DNA from: a virus
Virus record (IMG/VR): IMGVR_UViG_3300005337_000441
Coordinates: 151,769 to 215,768 of that record
Direction: 5' to 3' (one strand)
Length of the DNA stretch: 64,000 nucleotides
Shown here: piece after piece, positions 50,345-58,123 of the stretch
Layout: each line of letters begins with the position of its first letter
Numbering within the stretch: the stretch's first letter is position 1
Position numbers and translations under genes: made by a program
The notes under the pieces: model-generated
The model's input: only the letters and a program-made list of their open reading frames with translations
Database searches by the model: none
What the model was told of the DNA's origin: nothing

Positions 50345-50391
50345 ACACCCCTTTTATGGGGTGTGATCGTCGGCGTTTTTTTTTTGTGGTG
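50345..50391 (+). terminator. Hairpin terminator with T-run
   Basis: A 7-bp stem (50345-50351 with 50358-50364), followed after GATCGTCGGCG by a run of ten T. GATCGTCGGC may hold a variant of the post-hairpin motif. ACACATGTTATG downstream (about 50395-50406) may be a diverged promoter element. Confidence 0.75.
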
Positions 50392-50435
50392 ACCACACAT
50401 GTTATGTTCCGACACCCTTATTCGGAGTACTCTAC

Positions 50436-51038
50436 ATGTACAAGATTTATACCCAGAAGCCCAAAACCGCAGAGATCAAGGTCAAGGTTGAACTGGGGAC
50501 GTTCAAATTCGGCAAGGTTCCCCGCGCCGTGTTCCTCGGCATCGGCAACAAACCCCAGCGTTATGCCAACTACCTGGCCACGGCTTTCACGGAAGCCGGC
50601 ATCGATGTGCTGCGCCTGCTGGCGCACGTGCATCTGCAAGGCTGTGAGCATGGCGACATGCTGCTCGTGGGGGAGCGCGACAAGCCCTACCACGCCCAAG
50701 TCGTCAAGGAGTTCCTGGAGGCCAACGCCAGCTTCCTGGACACCGTCATTCCTTACCTGTTCCCGGGCAAGAAGACGGCCGCTGAGGGTGCGGAGCCGGC
50801 TGAGTTGCCCGAGGAGCTCAAGGAGAAGTTCGAGCGCGAGAAGATGACGCCGCTGTCCAGCTCCAAAATGACGCTGGCAGACCTGCCGGAAGACGATCGC
50901 AACCAGATCCAGGCGTTGATCGCTGCGGACCAGGCTCGCCAGGCGGAAGAAGCTGCCAAGCCCATCCCGATCACGCTGAGCGAACTGCCTCTGGCTGGCG
51001 AGAGCGCGCAGCCTGAGACCAACGAAGCATCTTCTTGA
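50436..51038 (+). CDS. Hypothetical protein upstream of RNR, 200 aa
   Basis: It starts MYKIYTQKPKTAEIKVK after CGGAG. The first 105 residues form an alpha/beta domain; the remainder is acidic and Ala/Glu/Pro-rich with little hydrophobic core, thus probably disordered. It precedes the ribonucleotide reductase large-subunit gene by 27 bases and is likely co-transcribed. Any link to nucleotide metabolism is by position only. Confidence 0.8.
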   Translation: MYKIYTQKPKTAEIKVKVELGTFKFGKVPRAVFLGIGNKPQRYANYLATAFTEAGIDVLRLLAHVHLQGCEHGDMLLVGERDKPYHAQVVKEFLEANASFLDTVIPYLFPGKKTAAEGAEPAELPEELKEKFEREKMTPLSSSKMTLADLPEDDRNQIQALIAADQARQAEEAAKPIPITLSELPLAGESAQPETNEASS

Positions 51039-51065
51039 ACTCAACTAGGTAGGGAACAGCACAAC

Positions 51066-53714
51066 ATGTTGCGCACCATCATCAAGCGAAGCGGGGAACG
51101 TGAGCCGTATGACCCCGTCAAGCTCCAGAAGTGGGTGATCTGGGCGGCGGACCACATCCGTGCCCGTGTGGACTGGTCCAAGATCATCACCAAAACGGTG
51201 AAAGCGGTCAAGGGCGAAGAGATCAAATCGCAAGATCTGCAAAAAGAGCTGATCAAACAACTGGTGCGGGCCAAGCGCTGGCCTGAAGCCCTGATGGCTG
51301 GCCGCCTGTACTCGGCGCTCACCCACAAAGAAATCTTCGACGACAAGCTTCCCACGGTGCGCAAGCTCCAGTCGAAGCTGGAAAAGCTCGGCCTGATGAC
51401 CAAGCTGCCGTACACCGACGAGGAGTACGCAGCCATCGAGCGCATGGTCGAGCATGACCGGGACATGCACATGTCCTATGCGCAGGTGCGTCAGGTCCGC
51501 AAGAAGTACGCCATCCAGAACATGGTCAAGGGCATCGAGTACGAGACGCCCCAGTACGTCTTCATGCGCATGGCCATGAAGCTGGCGCAGAAGATCGACG
51601 TCGACAAGCGCCTGGCGCAGGTCAAGAGCTTCTACGACGACCTGTCGTTCAGCCGCATGAACGCGCCGTCGCCCAACTACCTGAACCTGGGCACGCCCCT
51701 GAACGGCCTGGCTTCGTGCTGCCTGATCGCCTCGGGTGACGACGCCATGAGCCTCACGATCGGTGACCACATCGCCAACGTGATGACGTTCAAGTCCGCC
51801 GGCATCGGCAACACGCTCATCACCCGCTCCGTGGGTGACCCGGTGCGAGGTGGTCGCATCCGCCATCTGGGCAAGATGGGTTACTACGCTGCCAACTCCA
51901 AGGCGGTGAAGGCCAACATCCAAGCCGGTCGTGGCGGAGCGCTCACCAGTTACTTCTCGATCTTCGACCCGGAGAACGAGACCATCATCAATGCGCAGAA
52001 CCCGCGCACGGTGGAAGACAAGTCCAACCGCGACATGCATTTCGCGGCACAAGACAACCGTCTCTTTGCCCTGAAGGTGATGAACAACGAAGACATCTTC
52101 CTGTTCAACGTCTTCACGGCTCCGGATCTGTTCTGGGCCATGTTCTCGGGTGACCAGGACAAGTTCGACGAGCTGTACGCCAAGTACGAAGCCGACACGT
52201 CCTTCAAGAAGACGTACGTCAGCGCTCGTGAGCTGCTGGTGAAGTTCTACGGCCAGCGCAACGAAGTCGGTACGCTGTACCGCATGCAGGTCGACGAGGT
52301 CAATCGTCACACGGGTTACCAGGAGCGTGTCCTGAGCTCCAATCTGTGCGCGGAGATCACGCAAGTGACCTACCCGTACTACGACATGCGTCACCTGTAC
52401 TCCAAGGAAGCGCACGGGTTCGTGAAGTTCACGGACACCGAAGGCGTCGAGCACAACCTCGACTACTCGCGCAAGGTGCAGATCGCACGGGCTGACAAGG
52501 CGTTCGTCTCCTTCATGGGCAACGTCCTGGCCGGTGACATCATCAACGGCTCCACCACGGTGGCTTCCGTCGAAGAAGTGCGTCAGGAGTCGGAAATCTC
52601 GACCTGCTCGCTCGGTGGCATCGTCATCACGAACATCGAGAACGACGAGCAGTACGAGCAGGCTGCGTACAACAACCTCCTGATGATCGACGAATGTATC
52701 GATCTGACGGAATACGCGTTCCCGCATCTGGAGTTCACCGCCAAGTCACGCCGCAACGCGGGCGTCGGCATCCTGGGTCTGGCCTACCACATGGCCCGCA
52801 AGGGTCTGAAGTACGACACCCCGGAAGGTCTGAAGGAAATCCACCGTGTGGCCGAACGCCACATGTACTTCCTGATCAAGGCGGCGATTCGCATCACCGA
52901 AGAGCGTGGCGTCTGCGACTGGGCTCACAAGACCAAGTGGGCCAACGGCTGGCTGCCGATCGACACGTACAAGCGCTCGGTCGATGAACTGGTTCCTCAC
53001 GAGCTGGTCTACGACTGGGAGTGGTTGCGTGCTCGCATCATCGAGCTCGGTGGTCTGCACTTCAGTTCGCTGTGCGCACACATGCCGACCGAGTCCTCCT
53101 CCAAGGCTTCGGGTGCTCCGAACAGCGTCTACCCGGTGCGTGACCTGGATCTGAAGAAGACCGACGTCGCCAACGCCCTGGACTGGGTCGCTCCGGACAA
53201 CGACATCCTGGCCGATGCTTACCAGCTCGCCTGGGAGATCTCGCCGGTGGATCAGGCCAAGTTCTACGCCGTGATCCAGAAGTTCACCGACCAAGCCATC
53301 AGCGCTGACTTCTACCGTGACCGCACGAAGAAGATCATCGTCGAAGGCAAGGAAGTGACCGCTCCTCTGACCGACGACGAGCTGATCGAAGAGTACCGTG
53401 CTTGCGTCAAGTACGGCGTGAAGACTCAGTACTACAACAACAGCTTCACCGGCGGCAAGAAGATCGACAAGATCGTGCTGAAGGACCAGCCGCAACCGGT
53501 GGCCGTGGAAGAAACGGCAGCTCCGCAGATCATCATCACTCCGAGCAAGGACAACTCGCCTGCTCACATTGTCCTCGAAGACGGCAAGATGCCGATGATC
53601 GCTGAGCAAGTCCGTACTGAAGCTGCGCACGCGGTGAGCACTGATGCCCTGGATGACCTCCATGGCGTCGAAGATGCAACGGCCGGTTGCGCGGGTGGTT
53701 TCTGTACCCTCTAA
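51066..53714 (+). CDS. nrdA: Ribonucleoside-diphosphate reductase large subunit (class Ia)
   Basis: It reduces ribonucleotides to deoxyribonucleotides with a radical supplied by NrdB. An N-terminal ATP-cone is present (about 1-90; RTIIKRSGEREPYD), so activity may be dATP-controlled. Active-site text is intact: ASCCLIASGDD with the first redox Cys, NLCAEI with the radical Cys and Glu, STCSLGGI with the second redox Cys, and the Tyr pair in TQYYNNS. The C-terminal thiol pair is GCAGGFC. At 882 aa it is slightly over the typical length. The small subunit follows after 11 bases. Confidence 0.97.
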   Translation: MLRTIIKRSGEREPYDPVKLQKWVIWAADHIRARVDWSKIITKTVKAVKGEEIKSQDLQKELIKQLVRAKRWPEALMAGRLYSALTHKEIFDDKLPTVRKLQSKLEKLGLMTKLPYTDEEYAAIERMVEHDRDMHMSYAQVRQVRKKYAIQNMVKGIEYETPQYVFMRMAMKLAQKIDVDKRLAQVKSFYDDLSFSRMNAPSPNYLNLGTPLNGLASCCLIASGDDAMSLTIGDHIANVMTFKSAGIGNTLITRSVGDPVRGGRIRHLGKMGYYAANSKAVKANIQAGRGGALTSYFSIFDPENETIINAQNPRTVEDKSNRDMHFAAQDNRLFALKVMNNEDIFLFNVFTAPDLFWAMFSGDQDKFDELYAKYEADTSFKKTYVSARELLVKFYGQRNEVGTLYRMQVDEVNRHTGYQERVLSSNLCAEITQVTYPYYDMRHLYSKEAHGFVKFTDTEGVEHNLDYSRKVQIARADKAFVSFMGNVLAGDIINGSTTVASVEEVRQESEISTCSLGGIVITNIENDEQYEQAAYNNLLMIDECIDLTEYAFPHLEFTAKSRRNAGVGILGLAYHMARKGLKYDTPEGLKEIHRVAERHMYFLIKAAIRITEERGVCDWAHKTKWANGWLPIDTYKRSVDELVPHELVYDWEWLRARIIELGGLHFSSLCAHMPTESSSKASGAPNSVYPVRDLDLKKTDVANALDWVAPDNDILADAYQLAWEISPVDQAKFYAVIQKFTDQAISADFYRDRTKKIIVEGKEVTAPLTDDELIEEYRACVKYGVKTQYYNNSFTGGKKIDKIVLKDQPQPVAVEETAAPQIIITPSKDNSPAHIVLEDGKMPMIAEQVRTEAAHAVSTDALDDLHGVEDATAGCAGGFCTL

Positions 53715-53725
53715 CAACAAGCATC

Positions 53726-54844
53726 ATGGACAAGACCAACAACATTTTCGACTCCGACAAGGACTACAAGTCCAAGACCGGTTCGATCTTCCTGGAACGC
53801 CGCAAGGGTCTCCTGGACAGCATCAACAAGCGCCTGCCTCTGATCTGGGCGCTGTACAAACAGCTCAAGACGATGGACTGGGACGAAAACGAGTTCCCGT
53901 ACGGCGACTGCAAAGCCGAGTTCATCCTGGGCAACAAAGACGCCTCCGAGGCGATGATCGAAACGCTGGGCTGGCAGTGGGAGACGGACTCCGTCGCCGC
54001 GCACCACCTCGTGCCGTTGATGGCACCGTTTGTCTCGTCCTCGGAGTACTGGGTTGCGCTGTGTCGCATCCAGGACAACGAAAACGTCCACGCGCTGACC
54101 TACTCGGAAATTGTACGTGGCAGCTTTGACGACCCGGACGTGGTCATGAACAGCGTGCTCGAATCTCAGGAACCGCTCAAGCGGCTGGGAGGCGTCACCA
54201 AGATCATGGCCGAAGCCCTGGAAGTCGGTGCTCGCATCACCCTCGGCGAGATCGACCGTGAGTCCGATCAAGCACGCGACGTGGCCATGAAGCTGCTCGT
54301 GGCCATCTTCTGCATGGAGCGTGTGCAGTTCATGCCCAGTTTCGCTGTGACCTTCGGCGTCACCGAGACCTACGGCGCGTACATGCCCATCGCCAAAGCC
54401 GTGCAGAAAATCTGCAACGACGAGTACAACATCCACGTCGAAGTGCAACGCGAAGCGCTGCGCAACGAGCTCTCGATCGACATCGGTCGTGCGAGCTTCG
54501 AGCGCATCCGCCCTGAAATCGAAGCGATCGTCCGAGAAGTCGGCGAATGCGAACTGAACTGGACTCGGACCTACCTCTTCCGCAACGGTCGAGAGATTCC
54601 GAACTGCACGGCGGACAGCCTGTGCGACTTCGTGCGCTTTGCGCTCACGGACGTCTACAACGAACTGCCTGGCATCGAGAACCCCTTCGGTAACGTGACG
54701 GAAAATCCGCTCCCGTACATGGAAGACTGGGTCGAGATGGACAAGAACCAGGCCGCACCCCAAGAAGAGAAGACCGGCAACTACTTGCTCGGTGGTCTCG
54801 TTCGCGTGGCGGGCGAAAAGATCTACGATACCGCTGGTATCTGA
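53726..54844 (+). CDS. nrdB: Ribonucleoside-diphosphate reductase small subunit
   Basis: It houses the di-metal site and the radical Tyr. ATG at 53726 (MDKTNNIFDSDKDYK). Ligand pattern: D88 (ETDSVA), then E119 and H122 (NENVHALTY), with the radical Tyr Y126, at the same spacing as E. coli NrdB (84, 115, 118, 122). The second half has ERVQF (third Glu) and NDEYNIH, where the usual E-x2-H is E-x3-H, a small oddity. The C-terminal tail (about 340-372) is rich in Glu/Gln and should dock into NrdA. A terminator ends the pair. Confidence 0.95.
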   Translation: MDKTNNIFDSDKDYKSKTGSIFLERRKGLLDSINKRLPLIWALYKQLKTMDWDENEFPYGDCKAEFILGNKDASEAMIETLGWQWETDSVAAHHLVPLMAPFVSSSEYWVALCRIQDNENVHALTYSEIVRGSFDDPDVVMNSVLESQEPLKRLGGVTKIMAEALEVGARITLGEIDRESDQARDVAMKLLVAIFCMERVQFMPSFAVTFGVTETYGAYMPIAKAVQKICNDEYNIHVEVQREALRNELSIDIGRASFERIRPEIEAIVREVGECELNWTRTYLFRNGREIPNCTADSLCDFVRFALTDVYNELPGIENPFGNVTENPLPYMEDWVEMDKNQAAPQEEKTGNYLLGGLVRVAGEKIYDTAGI

Positions 54845-54857
54845 CACAACACCACAT

Positions 54858-54895
54858 GTACGAGGAGGGCCAAGTGCCCTCCTCGTACTGCCGTC
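54858..54895 (+). terminator. Hairpin terminator plus TACTGCCGTC
   Basis: A 13-bp perfect stem (54858-54870 with 54876-54888) with a 5-base loop, followed by TGCCGTC and no T-run. Confidence 0.85.
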
Positions 54896-54927
54896 TTGCT
54901 GATCCGTTTCCTAAACTCAAGGTAGCC

Positions 54928-54936
54928 ACATATACT
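54928..54936 (+). promoter_or_regulatory. Class A promoter-like element
   Basis: ACATATACT, followed by ttccTTGA, 24 bases before the 361 aa gene. Confidence 0.6.
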
Positions 54937-54959
54937 TTCCTTGAACTGGAGACTGGATT

Positions 54960-56045
54960 ATGAGCAGTGAACCACTGATTCGTACCTTGCATCTCGAAGG
55001 GAAAGAACTCTTCGATCATTTCGTCAGCAACGACCAGCCGATCATTCGGTACAGTCGGACGTACATCAACAACAGCAGCGAAAAGATTTTCGTACTGCAC
55101 CGCAACAACCTGAGTCTGCCTTTCAAGGCGACGCTGGACCTACGCTATCCTCAGGGTGACTTCATTGTTCGCTCGACTTGGCAGTTCAACGGCTACGAAG
55201 CTGTGGCTGATGTCAAGAAGAGCATTCAAAACACCCTCGCACATCACGGCTTGGTCGAAGGGGATCTGAAGATCCTTGACGCTCGTATCCGTGAAATGTG
55301 GAACCGCAATCACACCAATCCCCGTGTCACGGTGATCATCGACCGGCAGCTGCCAGTGCGAGTCATCAAAGAAATGGGGGCGGCGTATTTGCACGACGAA
55401 GACGTCGTTTTGTGCCTGGCCGACAAAGCGCACACGCTGGCGCACCCCTACAGCTCTGGCGGGGTGATCGATCCAGAACAACGCGACTACATCTCTCGCA
55501 ACAATGTCTCGGGTTTCTTCGTGGAGCTCATCGACAATGAGCGCAACGTGAGTTCGCGCTTCATGTACGTTGGCAAGAAAGTCGTGGAAGTGCCTTCTAG
55601 TGTGGATCACAGTCGTAAGTCTGGGATCTATTTCAACTATGCACAAAACCACCCACTGTCTGGGGCTCATCTTGAGAAACAGTTCTGCACGCTTGAAGAG
55701 GCGGAAGGAACCGTTGGTCTGTACAGGACTCGCGATGAAGCGATGTCGGGCGGTAACCCTGACATCATCTCTAAGACAGACTACGAGAACGCCAAGCGCG
55801 AAGCCGCTGAGTCGGCCTTGCAGCTCGAACGTGCCCGCAATGAAAACGCGGTGCAAAAGGAAGAGCTCGAACGCTTGCGCAATCTGCGCGCCGACTACTA
55901 CGAGGAACGCAAGTACCAACGTAGTGACAATTACGAGCAGCGCAGTGCGAGCCGTAAAGACAGCAGTGAAATCCTGAAGATCTCTGCGGCTGCCATCGGC
56001 GCCGGTTTGGCTGTGTTCGGATACATGAAGAAGAACAAAAGCTAA
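54960..56045 (+). CDS. Tail-anchored coiled-coil protein, 361 aa
   Basis: It starts MSSEPLIRTLHLEGKEL. The N-terminal 250 residues are alpha/beta with no recognised motif. Residues about 268-335 are a long charged helix, a probable coiled coil (ALQLERARNENAVQKEELE and on). The last 20 residues contain a short hydrophobic segment (ISAAAIGAGLAVFGYM, about 342-357) and end KKNKS, the layout of a C-terminal tail anchor. A role at the inner membrane or on an internal structure is inferred. Confidence 0.82.
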   Translation: MSSEPLIRTLHLEGKELFDHFVSNDQPIIRYSRTYINNSSEKIFVLHRNNLSLPFKATLDLRYPQGDFIVRSTWQFNGYEAVADVKKSIQNTLAHHGLVEGDLKILDARIREMWNRNHTNPRVTVIIDRQLPVRVIKEMGAAYLHDEDVVLCLADKAHTLAHPYSSGGVIDPEQRDYISRNNVSGFFVELIDNERNVSSRFMYVGKKVVEVPSSVDHSRKSGIYFNYAQNHPLSGAHLEKQFCTLEEAEGTVGLYRTRDEAMSGGNPDIISKTDYENAKREAAESALQLERARNENAVQKEELERLRNLRADYYEERKYQRSDNYEQRSASRKDSSEILKISAAAIGAGLAVFGYMKKNKS

Positions 56046-56090
56046 ACCCAGAGACACCTTTTCAACCCTTGCAATTAAGGACCTAGCTCG

Positions 56091-57716
56091 ATGAACGCAC
56101 TCATGAGTGAACTCATGGCTCGCCATACGCCGCAGATGAACGCCGCCGTCATGAACGGCCTGGCCTGCCTGCACATGCGCGGCGCCCAGGAGTACATCCA
56201 TCGCGTCTTTCTCGGTGTGAACAAAAGCCTGGAAAGTCATGGGCTCAAGTACATCGGCTACGAACCCTGCACGCCCGAGGAGGCGTATGGGGAAGCCACG
56301 AAGGTGCGCAACAACAAGCGCGTCTTCGACATCGCTCAGACCAGCATCTACATGGTGCGCTACAAGTTTGAGTTCAACGGGAAACCCATTCCCGACCGCT
56401 ACATCTATCTGCCCTACGTCGAGGACGGCGGCCTGATGCACATCAGCGGCTCCTTGTATCACCTCTCGCCGGTGCTCTCCGACAAGGTGATCTCGCCCGA
56501 TACGCACAGCATCTTCGTGCGACTGCTGCGTGACAAGGTGACGTTCCGTCGCTGCTACCATTCGTTGGTGATCAACGGGGTGCGTGAGACGGTGCAAGTG
56601 GTCTGGTCGCAGATCTACCGCAAGCAAACCGACAAGCGTCGCATCCAGGCCACTACCAAGGCCGAGACGACGGCAGCTCACTACCTGTTCGCGAAGCACG
56701 GCTTCAAGGACACGTTCCTGCGCTACACCGGGATGGTGCCGCAGGTGAGCGAAGGCGGCTTCAGCGCTCAGACGCATCCGCCCGAGCAGTGGATCCTCTG
56801 TGAGTCCTCGGCCACGTCCACCCACGTCAAGCCGCGCACCTACATCGGGGAGTACTACAACCCCACGCGGATCCAGCTCGCGATTCCTCGTGAATCGTGG
56901 ACTCCGATGGCGCAGTCGCTGGTCGAAGGTTTCTTCTACGTCGTGGATCACTTCCCCGACCGCTTGAAGGCCGAACACCTGGAGAGCACCGCGCTGTGGA
57001 TGATCCTGCTCGGACACATCATCTTCAGCGGCCAGTTCGGCGAGAACAAGCTGTACCAAGACATCCAAGAACACTTCAAGTCGCTGGACGAGTGCGTGGA
57101 CCAGATCATCGCTGAGAAGTTGGCGGAGATCGGGTACAACATCAACAACTTCTACGACCTGATGGCCATGGTCATGGGCACCTGGAACGATCTGGTCTCC
57201 ACAACCGAGCGTTCCAACTTGTCCATGTACGGCAAGAACCTGGAGATCTTGTACTACGCGTTGTATCCGATCACCTCGGATATCTTCCTGGTGAACTTCA
57301 AGCTCAACAAGCTGGCGAGCAAGAAGAAGTTGACGGACAACGACGTCATCGAGACGTTCAACCGCAATTTGAAGGTGCGTGCTATCTTCGAGCTCAGCTC
57401 CAACTCGCTCGTCGCCGAGCCCGTGTCGTACTCCGGGGACCACAAGTACCCGAAGATCACGTCGCGACTGGCCAGTCAGGAAAGCTGGCAGGGTCAGGGT
57501 GGACGCCGCAAGCGTCTGGTCATTGGTCCTGACCAGTACCTGGACACGAGTCAGATCGAAGTCGGCAGCGTGTTGTTCCTCTCCAAGAGCAACCCGTCGC
57601 CGGCCACCAAGATCAACCCGTACGTGCACATCGACCTTGGCACCAGCACGGTGGTTCGCAATCCCGAACTCATCGAGACGCTGGAGAAAACGCAACGACT
57701 TCTGGACAAGAGATGA
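56091..57716 (+). CDS. Large hypothetical protein, 541 aa
   Basis: It starts MNALMSELMARHTPQMN. It is soluble with an alpha/beta first half (VRYKFEFNGKPIPDRYIYLPY) and a helical middle (about 280-400). Near the end is a basic patch (GQGGRRKRLVIGPDQYL). There is no P-loop, HNH or DED-type signature that I can see. It overlaps the next gene by ATGA. Size and tight coupling suggest a core function, possibly in DNA or RNA metabolism, but that is a guess. Confidence 0.85.
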   Translation: MNALMSELMARHTPQMNAAVMNGLACLHMRGAQEYIHRVFLGVNKSLESHGLKYIGYEPCTPEEAYGEATKVRNNKRVFDIAQTSIYMVRYKFEFNGKPIPDRYIYLPYVEDGGLMHISGSLYHLSPVLSDKVISPDTHSIFVRLLRDKVTFRRCYHSLVINGVRETVQVVWSQIYRKQTDKRRIQATTKAETTAAHYLFAKHGFKDTFLRYTGMVPQVSEGGFSAQTHPPEQWILCESSATSTHVKPRTYIGEYYNPTRIQLAIPRESWTPMAQSLVEGFFYVVDHFPDRLKAEHLESTALWMILLGHIIFSGQFGENKLYQDIQEHFKSLDECVDQIIAEKLAEIGYNINNFYDLMAMVMGTWNDLVSTTERSNLSMYGKNLEILYYALYPITSDIFLVNFKLNKLASKKKLTDNDVIETFNRNLKVRAIFELSSNSLVAEPVSYSGDHKYPKITSRLASQESWQGQGGRRKRLVIGPDQYLDTSQIEVGSVLFLSKSNPSPATKINPYVHIDLGTSTVVRNPELIETLEKTQRLLDKR

Positions 57717-58048
57717 TTCGAGACCTGGTCAGCTTCATACGAGCTGTCGAGACATTCGCATCGGAGAACGTGTCGGAGCTGGCGGAACCGCTAGCAGATG
57801 GCACGTTCGTTCACTCGACAAGCCCTGAGTTCTACCACAACGCCACCCTCGACCAGATGGAGCGTTTGCAGGACATTGAAAGCAGTGCAGCAGAAGTTTT
57901 GCTGGACGGCGCAGGGCTGGTCAATGAGCAAGTGAAAAACAAGCTCAAAGCAAAAGGCATGGAGGTCGTGAGACTCCCCGTGCGACTACAACCTCTCGTC
58001 TACGGATTGAAGACCCACCAGTTCACGATTCCCTTGTGCTTTGACTGA
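57713..58048 (+). CDS. Hypothetical protein, 111 aa
   Basis: It starts MIRDLVSFIRAVETFAS at an ATGA overlap with the 541 aa gene, so the two are translated together. It is a mostly helical small protein; the C-terminal 30 residues have a beta pattern (VVRLPVRLQPLVYGLKTH). It could be a small subunit or partner of the 541 aa protein. Confidence 0.78.
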   Translation: MIRDLVSFIRAVETFASENVSELAEPLADGTFVHSTSPEFYHNATLDQMERLQDIESSAAEVLLDGAGLVNEQVKNKLKAKGMEVVRLPVRLQPLVYGLKTHQFTIPLCFD

Positions 58049-58123
58049 CAAGGGCGGAGTCTGCTTGTAAGCGTTTTCAGTCATGTAAACTTTACGAGTA
58101 AGACCACCAAAAAGGAGATTTCC

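Noticed and set aside
55140-57695. An 851-codon minus-strand frame
   Set aside because: Same mirror effect. It spans two plus-strand genes and their gap and has no consistent start.
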